A DNA stretch of 51,238 nt from Ignavibacteria bacterium (GCA_030835025.1 JAUQWS010000103.1:1-51238); one strand, 5' to 3'. Shown: positions 34,737 through 44,376, counted from the first letter of the stretch. Program-made: numbers and translations. Notes: a model not told the origin generated them from the sequence alone.

Positions 34737-36545
34737 ATGAAAAAAGTAACATTGTTTTTAGTTTTATTTATTGTTTTGGGCTTAAGTGTATTTGCTCAAA
34801 GTGATTTCACCCCGGAAACGAAAACCGGCTTAAACAGCAACAGGAATGTTTCGGGAAATGAAAACCAATATTCAACTTTTGACAATCCCTCAACTGTTCC
34901 CCAGCAGCTTATGGATGAATACATTGCAGCAAAGAACAGCAGAAACGAAGCACTGAAGTTGAAGCTTGGCAGAGAAATAGAGAAGTACCTTACAAAACCG
35001 GTTATTAATTCATACTTAAATGATTTCGTTACTATACCTGCACAGGAGCCGCCGTACAATCCTGATTGGTATGACAATGATATAATGGTAAGCAGCACTG
35101 ATGTTGCATCATCCGGCGGATACAGGCAGATCGAGTTAAAACAGGGCGAAGATGGATGGATGTACCTTGCGGTTAACAGGAGAAATGTGCCGAACTATAA
35201 CGGTTACCTATCGCTTTACAGGTCCAGCAACGGAGGTGCAAACTGGGTCAACATTGTTAACTATGCATCTGCGGGCAATTACTACGGCTCTATTACAATG
35301 CTTGTTGAAAGCAGAAATAATACCGTTGCAGATTCCACAAGGCTGCTTATCTACTTAAACTTCAGTCCGAACTCAAACATGAACGATGCTTCTGTTATTT
35401 GCTGCTCGGTCAGAAGAAACGGCGGAGGAAGCTACGTGAATACGGTTGCTTCACCTTCAGCAGGTAACCGGTTTGTTTACCCGACTTCCTGCAGCGATGG
35501 TATGTATTTTGCCTCTGCAACTTATATGCATTTAGTTCTTAGAGAAGAGACTAACGCAGGTACTTATGTTGCCTTGAAGCATTTCAGGTCTGTTGACTGG
35601 GGAGTAAACCACTCAGCCGGGACACTGAATACTATTGTAAACGATAAGTATCCCGCATCGGCTTTTTCAATCGAAACAGGCAGTGATTCAATTTACATTG
35701 CAGTTGAAAGAGAAGTTTCTGCAAACGAGCGTGAAATTCGGCTTATTGCAACAACTGATATGCCTACGGATAATTTCAATGTAAGGTATATTACAGATGC
35801 AGATCCGGGAACAGTCTACGAAAGGCCTGACATTTCTATACTTCAAAGAGCGGTAAACCAACCACAGCATATCCTGGTTACAAGCACAAAAAATGACAGG
35901 GCTGTGTACCATTTCTCGCAGGATGGCGGTGCCTCGTGGACAATTGATGCCAATCTCGGGCTCGCAAACCAATCAGTAGACTACACCTCATGCAATTCAG
36001 ATTCCCTGACTGCGGGCGGCAGTTATTTCATAGCAGCTTATGTTGATTTAAACGGTGATTCCGTTTCTGTCAGAAGGGGAGTATTAGGCTCAATGGGTGC
36101 ACTGCAGCACAAAGTAAATACAAATAACAGCTCCGGAGTTCTTGCACCAAGCTGCGCTGTTTACAAAGAGGGGTCTGAAAAATACTCCGCTTATTCATAT
36201 GCCGGCTTCGGACCTTCGAATGTTTATTATAATATGCAGTCACTTATTACCGGAATTACTCAAATCAATAACAGCATTCCCGGAAGTTTCAAGCTGTCTC
36301 AAAACTATCCGAATCCATTCAACCCCACAACCAACATTGAGTTTTCACTGCCTAATTCTTCATTGGTTAAGCTTGTTGTATTCGATATTCTTGGCAGGGA
36401 AATTGGAACTCTGATAAATGAACAGCTAAAAGCCGGAGTTTATAAAGCTGACTGGAATGCTGCAAATCATCCGAGCGGTGTGTATTTCTATAAAATTACA
36501 GCCGAAGGATTCTCAGAAACTAAAAAAATGCTGTTGGTAAAATAG
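34737..36545 (+). CDS. T9SS-exported protein, paralogue A of a divergent-module pair
   Basis: The start is the ATG at 34737, where AAGGAAG precedes MKKVTLFLVLFIVL and a signal peptide ending SVFAQ; 602 residues. The first 90 mature residues are a helical, charged segment (PETKTGLNSNRNVSGNENQY, then VPQQLMDEYIAAKNSRNE). A sialidase-like beta-propeller region follows (RSSNGGANWVNIVN, DSIYIAVEREVSANEREIRL, QDGGASWTIDANLGL), then a T9SS type A domain (NYPNPFNP to TKKMLLVK). It is homologous end to end to the protein at 38455, which has exactly the same length. Both follow a SPYFN gene in divergent orientation. Function unknown. Confidence 0.88.
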   Translation: MKKVTLFLVLFIVLGLSVFAQSDFTPETKTGLNSNRNVSGNENQYSTFDNPSTVPQQLMDEYIAAKNSRNEALKLKLGREIEKYLTKPVINSYLNDFVTIPAQEPPYNPDWYDNDIMVSSTDVASSGGYRQIELKQGEDGWMYLAVNRRNVPNYNGYLSLYRSSNGGANWVNIVNYASAGNYYGSITMLVESRNNTVADSTRLLIYLNFSPNSNMNDASVICCSVRRNGGGSYVNTVASPSAGNRFVYPTSCSDGMYFASATYMHLVLREETNAGTYVALKHFRSVDWGVNHSAGTLNTIVNDKYPASAFSIETGSDSIYIAVEREVSANEREIRLIATTDMPTDNFNVRYITDADPGTVYERPDISILQRAVNQPQHILVTSTKNDRAVYHFSQDGGASWTIDANLGLANQSVDYTSCNSDSLTAGGSYFIAAYVDLNGDSVSVRRGVLGSMGALQHKVNTNNSSGVLAPSCAVYKEGSEKYSAYSYAGFGPSNVYYNMQSLITGITQINNSIPGSFKLSQNYPNPFNPTTNIEFSLPNSSLVKLVVFDILGREIGTLINEQLKAGVYKADWNAANHPSGVYFYKITAEGFSETKKMLLVK

Positions 36546-36618
36546 TGAAGCTGTTTTTGAAATCCCGATTTCTCGGGGTTGGTAAAAACTAACATTCAAA
36601 ATATCATCCCAATGATAC

Positions 36619-36648
36619 AAAGCCCGGTGTTTTCTGCCGGGCTTTCTT
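36619..36648. terminator. Terminator between paralogue A and SPYFN gene 2
   Basis: AAAGCCCGG (36619-36627) pairs with CCGGGCTTT (36637-36645) with a 9-nt loop. The preceding words ATCATC, CAATGATAC recur before the terminator at 47841. Confidence 0.8.
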
Positions 36649-36665
36649 ATTGATGGTACCGGTTC

Positions 36666-38165
36666 CTATATCCTTCTTGTGCTTATTTTATTCTCTGTTT
36701 TCAGATCTTCAATTTTTTCTTCAAACCAGGATTTGTAAAGCATATATGGAGCTTGTTGAAGTTCACTTTCCAGCACTCGCAGATCAGTTTCATCAAATGC
36801 GGCCTTAAGTTTTATGAGTTTTGAAACATGGTGCAGCAGGTTGAGGTTGTTCTTTTTTGTTTCCTCGGTTACGAACCGGTTAGTTGAAAGGAACTCTCTG
36901 TATGCGCTGATAGAAGAAAGAGCATTTTCGATGTGACCCTGATCATAATATATCAGCAGTTGCAGTTTCTTTACATCAAGTTTATAAATGAAAAGATCGA
37001 AACTGACATTGTTCAGGAACTGAAGTGCTTTATCATACTCCTTTTCATGGAACATCAGCATTCCCTTAAGCAGGTTTTCAAGGCTTTGGCTTTGCAGAGG
37101 TGCAACTTCACTGATGTATTTTCTCAGGAAACTCTTGAGCCACTCATATTCCTTCAGATTTAATCCTATCATAAAATAGCTCCTGAATTCAGTTGCAGTT
37201 ATGTGGCTTTCAGGTGTTTCTCTGTATATTTTTCTTTTTAGCTGAAAGTTGATTATTTCAAAAGCATTTTTATAATCTTGCTTGCTTCCTCTTCTGTTTA
37301 TCTTAAATGTGCACACAGTCAAAAGTGAGCTTGTTATAATGAATCTCATGGGTCTGTCAAACTTCCTCATGCTTGTAAATGCAAGTTCTTTTGCTTTATT
37401 GAAACAGTCATCATCCAGAATGTTGATAAGAGACATCAGTATATAGTAGAACATTGCAATGATTTCATGGTTTTTAGTCTTATTCTCACACATGAACCTT
37501 ACGGTCTCTTCAAGAGTGCCCTTTTCCATAATGCTTTGCATATGATGCATTGCAGCATTTTCTCCATATTGAATGTTCAGGTTCAGCCTGGAGATCTCGA
37601 AGTCAAATCTCTGCCTGAAAAGGTTAATAAGATAGAACTTAAGAAGTTCATCGCTTTCTGTTGTTCCAACGTCATTCCCTTTCCTGAAGTTACCCCTGTT
37701 ATAAAAAAAGGACTTCTCAATTACTGCCAGATCGAACTTGTAAAATGAAAGAAAATCATGAAATCTGAGTTTGCTGAGTTTGTTCTTTATTGTTTTTAGC
37801 TCTGTTTTATACAACTCATCTGCTTCCATTTGCTCAAGCCCTTTCAACAGGCTCAGGTCTATTGTTATTGACTGCCTGCTGAAGTACTGCAGGGCAACAA
37901 AATCTCTTGCCAGGCTGTACAGCTCAGAACTGAGGTTCTTATAAACCTGTGGATTAAATAAACTGGCGGGATAGAGTTTTGAATATATCGCCTTTTTATT
38001 TATCCTCTTTTCATCAAAATCCGGTGCATGCCTGCTTAATTCATCATAAAATTGTATCAGTTTCTTTTTAGAATTAAAGTAGGATGAACGAACATACTCC
38101 CTAAACCGGACCGCATCCCTTTTGGAGAACTTCCTGAGAAGCAATACTATTTTGCTTGTAACCAT
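36666..38165 (-). CDS. SPYFN-family cytosolic helical protein 2 (uncharacterised)
   Basis: A 499-residue, probably cytosolic, helix-rich protein with no signal peptide. The shared N-terminal block reads FSKRDAVRFREYVRSSYFN, APDFDEKRINKKAIYSKLYP and FNPQVYKNLSSELYSLARDF, more divergent than in copies 1 and 3 (SSYFN for SPYFN, PASLFNP for PGKxYND). The C-terminal TPR-like region has MLMFHEKEYDKALQFLNNV, FIYKLDVKKLQLLIYYDQGH and a final SWFEEKIEDLK. It is convergent with paralogue A and divergent, by 289 bases, from paralogue B. No DNA-binding motif can be seen. Three diverged copies in 13 kb point to old duplication with retained function. Confidence 0.8.
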   Translation of the reverse strand: MVTSKIVLLLRKFSKRDAVRFREYVRSSYFNSKKKLIQFYDELSRHAPDFDEKRINKKAIYSKLYPASLFNPQVYKNLSSELYSLARDFVALQYFSRQSITIDLSLLKGLEQMEADELYKTELKTIKNKLSKLRFHDFLSFYKFDLAVIEKSFFYNRGNFRKGNDVGTTESDELLKFYLINLFRQRFDFEISRLNLNIQYGENAAMHHMQSIMEKGTLEETVRFMCENKTKNHEIIAMFYYILMSLINILDDDCFNKAKELAFTSMRKFDRPMRFIITSSLLTVCTFKINRRGSKQDYKNAFEIINFQLKRKIYRETPESHITATEFRSYFMIGLNLKEYEWLKSFLRKYISEVAPLQSQSLENLLKGMLMFHEKEYDKALQFLNNVSFDLFIYKLDVKKLQLLIYYDQGHIENALSSISAYREFLSTNRFVTEETKKNNLNLLHHVSKLIKLKAAFDETDLRVLESELQQAPYMLYKSWFEEKIEDLKTENKISTRRI

Positions 38166-38249
38166 TTTATATTAACTCGATTCCAAAATATGAAAGATAT
38201 AACTATTATTAAACATACTAAGTTCTGGTTACCATCAAAGGAAAATCTT

Positions 38250-38281
38250 TTTGTTTTGGACAAGATGCGGGTTTATTTTCG
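38250..38281 (+). promoter_or_regulatory. Probable promoter for paralogue B
   Basis: TTTG at 38250-38253, 20 bases, then TATTTTCG (38274-38281), one mismatch from TAnnTTTG. The implied start near 38288 lies about 10 bases before the first leader hairpin. Confidence 0.4.
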
Positions 38282-38298
38282 TGGAGTAAATTTAAATC

Positions 38299-38449
38299 CC
38301 GGTGGGTAATGAATGTTTTTCCTTTTGAAAGATTCTCCCACCGGAGATAGCTGACAAATACTCATGTGTTCTTATTCCGGATAAAGAACACAGTTTTGTC
38401 AGCGAAATTTTACTCTTGGGGGAATTTAAATAACGTTTAACAAGGAGAA
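38299..38449 (+). promoter_or_regulatory. Structured 5' leader of paralogue B (candidate cis-acting RNA)
   Basis: Hairpin 1: CCGGTGGG (38299-38306) pairs with CCCACCGG (38337-38344) around a 30-nt loop. Hairpin 2: GCTGACAAA (38350-38358) with TTTGTCAGC (38395-38403), and inside it TGTGTTCTT (38365-38373) with AAGAACACA (38384-38392), 18 pairs in all. TTCTCC at 38333-38338, overlapping the 3' arm of hairpin 1, is complementary to the ribosome-binding site GGAGAA at 38444-38449. Hairpin 1 could therefore compete with sequestration of the site. Confidence 0.55.
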
Positions 38450-38454
38450 ACATT

Positions 38455-40263
38455 ATGAATCTTGCAAAACTTGCTTCAAACGGCTTATTGGCCGTTATCT
38501 TAACGCTTCGGCTTTTTTCTCAAACTGACGTTTCTCCGGAAACGAAGTTCGATCTGTCTTCAAAAAGACCCGTTTCCGGAAATGAAGTGATCTTTTCCGA
38601 AAAGAATGATCATTCAAAAATTCCTGCACAGCTTCTTCAGCAGTATATCACTGCAGGTGACAGGTATGATAACGAAGAAAAACTCAGGCTTTCTGAGCAA
38701 ATTGACAAATTTCTTAGAAAAACCGATTCAAAAGTAATTGAACCATCGGCTTATGAAATCGGTTTTGAGGAAAATCAGAGAAGTGACTGGTATGAAGAAG
38801 ACGTTCTGGTGAATAACGGAGATGTTGGCAATCAGAGCTTCCGTCAGCTGGATATGCAGCAGGGTGATGACGGAAGGCTTTACCTTGGACTTGTAAGAAG
38901 AAACGTTGCCGGCTTCATCGGTTCATTAAGGGTCTTTTTATCAGCAAACGGAGGTGCAACGTGGCCCTCTAATGTTTTCTGGAATTACAATACATATTAT
39001 ATTCACTCCATGTCAATGCTGGTAGAAAGCAGGAACAATAGTATTCCTGACTCCACCCGCATACTGATCTATTTTATTGGCAGCACAAATGCCAATTTTA
39101 ATGATGCCCGTCTTTATCTCTTCAGCATCCGGAGAGATCTTGGAGGCTCTTATACTGTTGAAGTCGCTGCCCCGTCTGCCGGTAACAAATTCACCTATGT
39201 ATCTGCTTGTTCCGATGGCATCTTCTACTCCAGCGCTACGGCGATCCATGCTGTAGTTAGAGAGGAAACCAATGCCGGCTCATACGTAAGGCTTCATCAT
39301 TTCCGCTCTGCCAATTTCGGACAAACTCATTCGGGCGCCGCGCTTAATACTTCAAACGATGACCGCTATCCGAGCATTGCATTCTCTAATGAGGATGGGG
39401 CGGATTCGGTTTACATTGCCGTAGAGCGCCACGTAGCTGCGACTGAATGGGAAATAAGGCTTATTACTACAAGCGAAATACCTTCTACTGCATTTGAAGT
39501 AGGCTATGTAACAGACGCTGTGGCAGGCATTATGTATGAGCGCCCCTCGATAAGTATTCAGCAGCGGCACTATTCGCTTCCACAACAGGTGCTTGTAACC
39601 TGCACTAAGAATGACAGGGCAGTCTATCACGGGTCTACTAACGGAGGTGCCGGCTGGATTGTTGATTATACTCTCGGGCTTTCAACACAGGCTGTTGATT
39701 ATACATCATGCAATTCCGATACTCTTAGCGCAGGCGGCGGTTATTTTGTTGCGGCCTATGTTGACCTCAACGGTGACTCAGTAACTGTCAGAAGAGGGGT
39801 TCTTGGAAACCTTGGTATAACACAGCACAAGAGAAACTCATATACAAGTACGGGTATTCTTGCACCAACATGTGCAATCTACAAAAACGGAAGTGATAAG
39901 TATTCTGCACTGGCATACTCAGGTTTCGGACCCACAAATGTCTTCTTTAATTCTGAAAGTCTGATAACCGGAATTACACAGACCGGTAATTCAATTCCTT
40001 CGGGATATAAGCTAGGGCAGAATTACCCCAATCCGTTTAATCCGGTCACAAATGTTGAGTTCTCATTGCCAAAATCGTCAATTGTGAAACTATCGGTATA
40101 TGACATTTTGGGCAGGGAGGTGGAAGTAATAGTTAATGAATTCTTAACCGCAGGCACTTATAAAGCTGACTGGAATGCTGCAAATCATCCGAGCGGTGTG
40201 TACTTTTATAAGCTGGAGTCCGAAGGTTTTGCTGATACCAAAAAGATGATACTTGTGAAATAG
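38455..40263 (+). CDS. T9SS-exported protein, paralogue B of a divergent-module pair
   Basis: A 602-residue protein with ribosome-binding site AAGGAGAA and signal peptide ending RLFSQ. It aligns end to end with paralogue A: PETKFDLSSKRPVSGNEV at the mature start, IPAQLLQQYITAGDRYDNEE, LVESRNNSIPDSTRILIYFI, DSVYIAVERHVAATEWEIRL, VDYTSCNSDTLSAGGGYFVA, then the T9SS type A domain (NYPNPFNP to TKKMILVK). A 45-base stretch in the tail (40158-40202) is identical to 36440-36484 in paralogue A, much closer than the rest, suggesting gene conversion of tails. The gene has its own long structured leader. Function unknown. Confidence 0.88.
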   Translation: MNLAKLASNGLLAVILTLRLFSQTDVSPETKFDLSSKRPVSGNEVIFSEKNDHSKIPAQLLQQYITAGDRYDNEEKLRLSEQIDKFLRKTDSKVIEPSAYEIGFEENQRSDWYEEDVLVNNGDVGNQSFRQLDMQQGDDGRLYLGLVRRNVAGFIGSLRVFLSANGGATWPSNVFWNYNTYYIHSMSMLVESRNNSIPDSTRILIYFIGSTNANFNDARLYLFSIRRDLGGSYTVEVAAPSAGNKFTYVSACSDGIFYSSATAIHAVVREETNAGSYVRLHHFRSANFGQTHSGAALNTSNDDRYPSIAFSNEDGADSVYIAVERHVAATEWEIRLITTSEIPSTAFEVGYVTDAVAGIMYERPSISIQQRHYSLPQQVLVTCTKNDRAVYHGSTNGGAGWIVDYTLGLSTQAVDYTSCNSDTLSAGGGYFVAAYVDLNGDSVTVRRGVLGNLGITQHKRNSYTSTGILAPTCAIYKNGSDKYSALAYSGFGPTNVFFNSESLITGITQTGNSIPSGYKLGQNYPNPFNPVTNVEFSLPKSSIVKLSVYDILGREVEVIVNEFLTAGTYKADWNAANHPSGVYFYKLESEGFADTKKMILVK

Positions 40264-40283
40264 GAGTAATAGTTTTCTGTTTC

Positions 40284-40317
40284 AAAAAGCCGTGGACTTA
40301 AGATCACGGCTTTTTTT
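40284..40317 (+). terminator. Rho-independent terminator after paralogue B
   Basis: AAAAAGCCGTG (40284-40294) pairs with CACGGCTTTTT (40305-40315), followed by more T. The remaining 200 bases before the next promoter show no gene. Confidence 0.85.
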
Positions 40318-40526
40318 GTTTAATATGTTGAAATAATTCAAATACATATCCACGATTTATTCCTGAAATTCAACCTTTTCCTGACTATTACATGCGCTGC
40401 TTATGAACAAATACCGCAAAGTTTCCTGCATACATGTCCAGGGAACAACTTCTTATGAAAACACAAATATTTGAATTTTCAGCAGAAAACCAACATTTCT
40501 AGAGAGAACATTTGTTCAAAAGTTTC

Positions 40527-40558
40527 TTTGTGTACATTCACAAATGCAACTATTATTG
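40527..40558 (+). promoter_or_regulatory. Probable promoter for the SBBP gene at 40595
   Basis: TTTG at 40527-40530, 20 bases, then TATTATTG (40551-40558), one mismatch from TAnnTTTG. The leader would be about 30 nt with ribosome-binding site AAGGAG at 40581-40586. Confidence 0.45.
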
Positions 40559-40594
40559 CAGTAATTTTTAATTAATCTCTAAGGAGATATGTAC

Positions 40595-42799
40595 ATGATG
40601 AAAAATATAAAATTATTGTATGTTTTTTTTGCAGTATTAAGTTTTGTTCTGCTGCAAGACACAAACTCCCAGGTCTATCAATCCTGGATCCAAAAGCAAA
40701 ACGGCAGCTCCGCAAGCGTTGATGAAGCTGCAGCAATTGTTACAGATGCCGGCGGAAACGTCTACGTTACAGGTTTCTTAACCAACACAACATCGGGACG
40801 CGATTGCGTAACTTATAAATACGGAACTGCAGGCAATCTGTTATGGACGGCCGTTTATAATTACAATAACTTCGGAGATATGGGTGCAGATATTATTGTT
40901 GATAACACGGGGAATGTTTACGTGGCATGTACAAGCGGACTTGATTATGCAACCATTAAGTATAATTCTCTCGGCGTTCAGCAGTGGGTATCACGCTACA
41001 ACGGAACTGCCAATAATATTGACCAGGCAACTGCAATAACAGTTGACCAGAACGGAAATGTTTATACTACGGGTTACTGTTCCAATACCGGTACTTCCTA
41101 TGATTATGTTACAGTCAAGTATAACTCAGCAGGCACACAGTTGTGGGCTGCCGTATTCAACGGTGCTGCAAACTTTGCTGATGTTGCCTGGGATCTGGCA
41201 GTGGATGCCGGCGGCAATGTTTTTGTAACAGGGCAAAGCAGCAACGGCACAAATGATGATTATGCGACCGTAAAATATAACTCCTCGGGAATTCAGCAGT
41301 GGGCAAAGATCTATAACGGCCCGGCAAATTCTGTTGATTACTCCTTTGCATTAAAACTTGATGCCGCAGGAGATATATATATAACAGGCAACAGCGCAGG
41401 GATAAGCAATGATTACGCTACTATTAAGTACAATTCTGCAGGCACAGAACTGTGGGTGCAGCGGTATAACGGGCCGGTTAACGGAGTTGACTATGCTCTG
41501 GACATATCAGTTGATAATATCGGGGGGATCTACGTTACGGGTGCAAGTGTTGGTTCTGCTACCGGCACTGATTACGCAACAATAAGATACAGCACAACAG
41601 GTTCCCAATTATGGGTTGTACGGCATAACGGCCCTGCAAACTCAAACGATTTTGGCACAAATGTCACTGCGGATTCAAGCGGGAACTGTTACGTTACGGG
41701 GTACACAAGATCATCATCCGGCGGATTTGATTTTACCACCATCAAATATAATATTTCAGGAACCCAGCAATGGATACAGAACTACAACGGGTCTGCAAAT
41801 GACACAGATAAAACTACAGCAATTGCAGTAGACCGCTATGGAATGGTATATGTTGCCGGGACAAGCGAAGAAACATCAAACGGCTTTGATTACACTTTCA
41901 TTAAATATTCACAGCCGCCTCCCGGACCGCCGCTGATAGCTCCACTGAACAACGCAACAGGCGTCCCTGTGACTCCGCTTTTTGACTGGACCGATATTCC
42001 TAACACCAATAAGTACTGGCTCAGGGTTTCAACCAGTCCGCTTCTGATAAATCCGGTTATCAGCGATAGCTCGCTTACTTCCTCTCAATTCGCCGCAGCT
42101 TACGGAGTGCTTGCCCTAAACACAACTTATTACTGGCAGGTGCATGGGATAAATCAGGCAGGCATTGGTAATTTTTACCAGAAGTGGAACTTCACTACAA
42201 CACCAAATCCACCCCCTGCTGCACCGGTGCTGGTCTCTCCGCCGAACGGCTCAACAGGTCAATCACTAACTCCGCTTCTGAACTGGAATGACGTTTCAGG
42301 CGCAACGTCGTACAGCGTGCAGGTTTCTGTTAACCCGTCGTTTTCTACAACTATTGTGAATCAAACAGGCCTGGCAACTTCACAATATACGGTACCCTTA
42401 GGTTTGCTGCAGAACAATGTAACTTATTACTGGAGGGCTAACGCAGGGAGCGCAAACGGTTCAGGACCGTGGTCATCCGCATGGAGTTTTGTTACAGGCC
42501 TGGTTGGAGTCCAGCTGCTGGGAACAGAGATCCCGAAAGAGTACAGCCTGTTTGATAATTATCCGAATCCGTTCAATCCTGTAACTAACATTGAATTCTC
42601 ATTGCCTGAATTCTCTTCGGTTAAGCTTGTTGTTTTCAATATCCTGGGAAAAGAAATCGGTGTGCCGGTAAATGAACAATTAAACGCCGGCACTTACAGA
42701 GCGGAATGGAATGCAGCGGATTATCCAAGCGGTGTGTATTTCTATAGGATAAAGACTGATGGTTTTACAGATACTAAAAAGATGATACTTATAAAATAA
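40595..42799 (+). CDS. T9SS-exported SBBP propeller with two fibronectin-III-like modules
   Basis: Three ATGs lie close together (40589, 40595, 40598); 40595 is best spaced from AAGGAG. The 734-residue product has a signal peptide ending near DTNSQ and about nine SBBP blades (DAGGNVYVTG, SYDYVTVKYNSAGTQLWAA, the insert VFNGAANFADVAW), ending near residue 450. Two fibronectin-III-like modules follow (PLIAPLNNATGVPVTPLFDW and PVLVSPPNGSTGQSLTPLLN), then the T9SS type A domain (NYPNPFNP to TKKMILIK). The last 180 bases are about 95% identical by eye to the end of the gene at 46199, though the bodies are less alike. It is a probable surface or extracellular protein with unknown partner. Confidence 0.88.
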   Translation: MMKNIKLLYVFFAVLSFVLLQDTNSQVYQSWIQKQNGSSASVDEAAAIVTDAGGNVYVTGFLTNTTSGRDCVTYKYGTAGNLLWTAVYNYNNFGDMGADIIVDNTGNVYVACTSGLDYATIKYNSLGVQQWVSRYNGTANNIDQATAITVDQNGNVYTTGYCSNTGTSYDYVTVKYNSAGTQLWAAVFNGAANFADVAWDLAVDAGGNVFVTGQSSNGTNDDYATVKYNSSGIQQWAKIYNGPANSVDYSFALKLDAAGDIYITGNSAGISNDYATIKYNSAGTELWVQRYNGPVNGVDYALDISVDNIGGIYVTGASVGSATGTDYATIRYSTTGSQLWVVRHNGPANSNDFGTNVTADSSGNCYVTGYTRSSSGGFDFTTIKYNISGTQQWIQNYNGSANDTDKTTAIAVDRYGMVYVAGTSEETSNGFDYTFIKYSQPPPGPPLIAPLNNATGVPVTPLFDWTDIPNTNKYWLRVSTSPLLINPVISDSSLTSSQFAAAYGVLALNTTYYWQVHGINQAGIGNFYQKWNFTTTPNPPPAAPVLVSPPNGSTGQSLTPLLNWNDVSGATSYSVQVSVNPSFSTTIVNQTGLATSQYTVPLGLLQNNVTYYWRANAGSANGSGPWSSAWSFVTGLVGVQLLGTEIPKEYSLFDNYPNPFNPVTNIEFSLPEFSSVKLVVFNILGKEIGVPVNEQLNAGTYRAEWNAADYPSGVYFYRIKTDGFTDTKKMILIK

Positions 42800-42816
42800 C
42801 TTCACTGTATACTGAG

Positions 42817-42845
42817 AAAAAAGCGGCTGGAAAGGCCGCTTTTTA
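42817..42845 (+). terminator. Rho-independent terminator after the gene at 40595
   Basis: AAAAAGCGGC (42818-42827) pairs with GCCGCTTTTT (42835-42844), loop TGGAAAG. Confidence 0.85.
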
Positions 42846-42994
42846 TGTTTTGTCAGTTTTCGTTGTGACAATGTCTCAATTGTTTCCACGGAAATCCTTT
42901 AAATTCTTTGCGAAATCAACAAAAAAGTGAAAACACTATCACTTGCGGTCTCAAATGTCCGGCAATTCACAAGATACAAATCAAACATACTCTC

Positions 42995-43027
42995 TTTGCA
43001 CAGGCAGGCTACTGAATCCTATCTTTG
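42995..43027 (+). promoter_or_regulatory. Bacteroidota-type promoter for the gene at 43081
   Basis: TTTG at 42995-42998, 21 bases, TATCTTTG at 43020-43027; both boxes match. The -33 context CTCTCTTTG is shared with the promoter at 45970. Confidence 0.6.
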
Positions 43028-43080
43028 CATCAGTTGAATGAATCAACATTAAAACAAAAAACAAAGAAAGGATTAAAGTC

Positions 43081-44310
43081 ATGAAAACATTAACAATTTC
43101 CGTAATCGTTCTGATTTTAGCTTTATTTTCAACTAACATTTGTTCACAGTTTCAATGGCAAGTAATTCAGGGTGGATTGCCTTCATATCACTATCTAAAC
43201 GATATAAAGAAAGCAGACCAGGATAATCTTGTGATGGCAGGTTTCCAGGGAATTTATAAATCAACAAACAGGGGAAGTAACTGGACCCAAGTGCATAATT
43301 CAATTAATTTCAAAAAGATATCCATGTATGGTGATTTTGGTCTGGCTGTATCGGATTACATGTACAAAACTGTCAGGACAACAGACGGCGGAAACTCATG
43401 GTTTACGGTACATGAATATACAGCTACCAATACCGGAAGCTGCATATCTTTGCAGATGATAAACGAAAACGTGGCTTACAAGATATCTTATTTTTCTTAC
43501 AGCACGTACAGCTGGCATTATCTGGAAAAAACAACAAATGGCGGGAGCAACTGGTCGGCAATCTTATCCACAACCAACTCAACTGCAATTAGCGGCTTTT
43601 ATTTTTTGAATGAATCCACGGGGTATGCAAGTTTTGACTCACAGTTCTGTAAAACTATTGATGGAGGTTCATCATGGACCGTTCTTAGCAGCGGGAGCTA
43701 TATGGAGATCAATAGACTGAATTCCAACAACATGTTTGCCATTAAAAACGGAAAACTTGTAAAAAGTACAGATGAAGGTTTAAGCTGGAACATACTTCTG
43801 AACGAAAACATATGGAACTATAATGCAATTGACCCGAATTTTATTGTTACGGTTGCATATTCCGGCACAATAAAAAGGACAATAAATGGCGGAGCAGCAT
43901 GGATTCAGGATGTAAGCGGAGTTACATCACCGCTGAGTTCTGTAGCAATAATTGATAACAATACAGCTGTTGCAGTGGGAAACAACGGGACCATATTGAA
44001 ATATGACAATCTGACAGGATTAAACTCCACAACAAACGAAGTACCTGATGGCTATAAGCTATCGCAAAATTATCCTAACCCGTTCAATCCCTCAACTAAG
44101 ATCTCTTTCAGCCTGCCTAAATCATCATTTGTAAAGATGGTGGTTTACGATGTAACAGGAAAAGAAGCAGCAACCCTGGTTAATGAAAACCTGAATTCAG
44201 GAACCTATGAAGTTGATTTCAACGCTTCTAAGCTTACAAGCGGCGTATACTTCTGCAGGATAACAGCAGGCGGATTTACAGACGTCAAGAAAATGATCCT
44301 GGCAAAATAA
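43081..44310 (+). CDS. T9SS-exported YCF48-like propeller protein
   Basis: A 409-residue protein with ribosome-binding site AAAGGA before the ATG and signal peptide ending near STNICSQ. Propeller blades run from about 25 to 315 with motifs GIYKSTNRGSNWTQVHN, TVRTTDGGNSWFTV, YLEKTTNGGSNWSAIL and NTAVAVGNNGTILKY, which are YCF48-like. The T9SS type A domain follows (NYPNPFNP to VKKMILAK), with FCRI in place of the usual FYRI. A bidirectional terminator lies between it and the convergent SPYFN gene 3. Confidence 0.88.
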   Translation: MKTLTISVIVLILALFSTNICSQFQWQVIQGGLPSYHYLNDIKKADQDNLVMAGFQGIYKSTNRGSNWTQVHNSINFKKISMYGDFGLAVSDYMYKTVRTTDGGNSWFTVHEYTATNTGSCISLQMINENVAYKISYFSYSTYSWHYLEKTTNGGSNWSAILSTTNSTAISGFYFLNESTGYASFDSQFCKTIDGGSSWTVLSSGSYMEINRLNSNNMFAIKNGKLVKSTDEGLSWNILLNENIWNYNAIDPNFIVTVAYSGTIKRTINGGAAWIQDVSGVTSPLSSVAIIDNNTAVAVGNNGTILKYDNLTGLNSTTNEVPDGYKLSQNYPNPFNPSTKISFSLPKSSFVKMVVYDVTGKEAATLVNENLNSGTYEVDFNASKLTSGVYFCRITAGGFTDVKKMILAK

Positions 44311-44347
44311 GTTTCGGTGAGATGGAATAACTGCAGTAACGCATCAA

Positions 44348-44376
44348 TAGCAGCCCGCAAAAGGGCTGCTATTTTT
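44348..44376. terminator. Bidirectional terminator between the gene at 43081 and SPYFN gene 3
   Basis: AGCAGCCC (44349-44356) pairs with GGGCTGCT (44363-44370), loop GCAAAA, followed by T-rich sequence on the plus strand. It overlaps the stop of the minus-strand gene at 44369. Confidence 0.75.
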
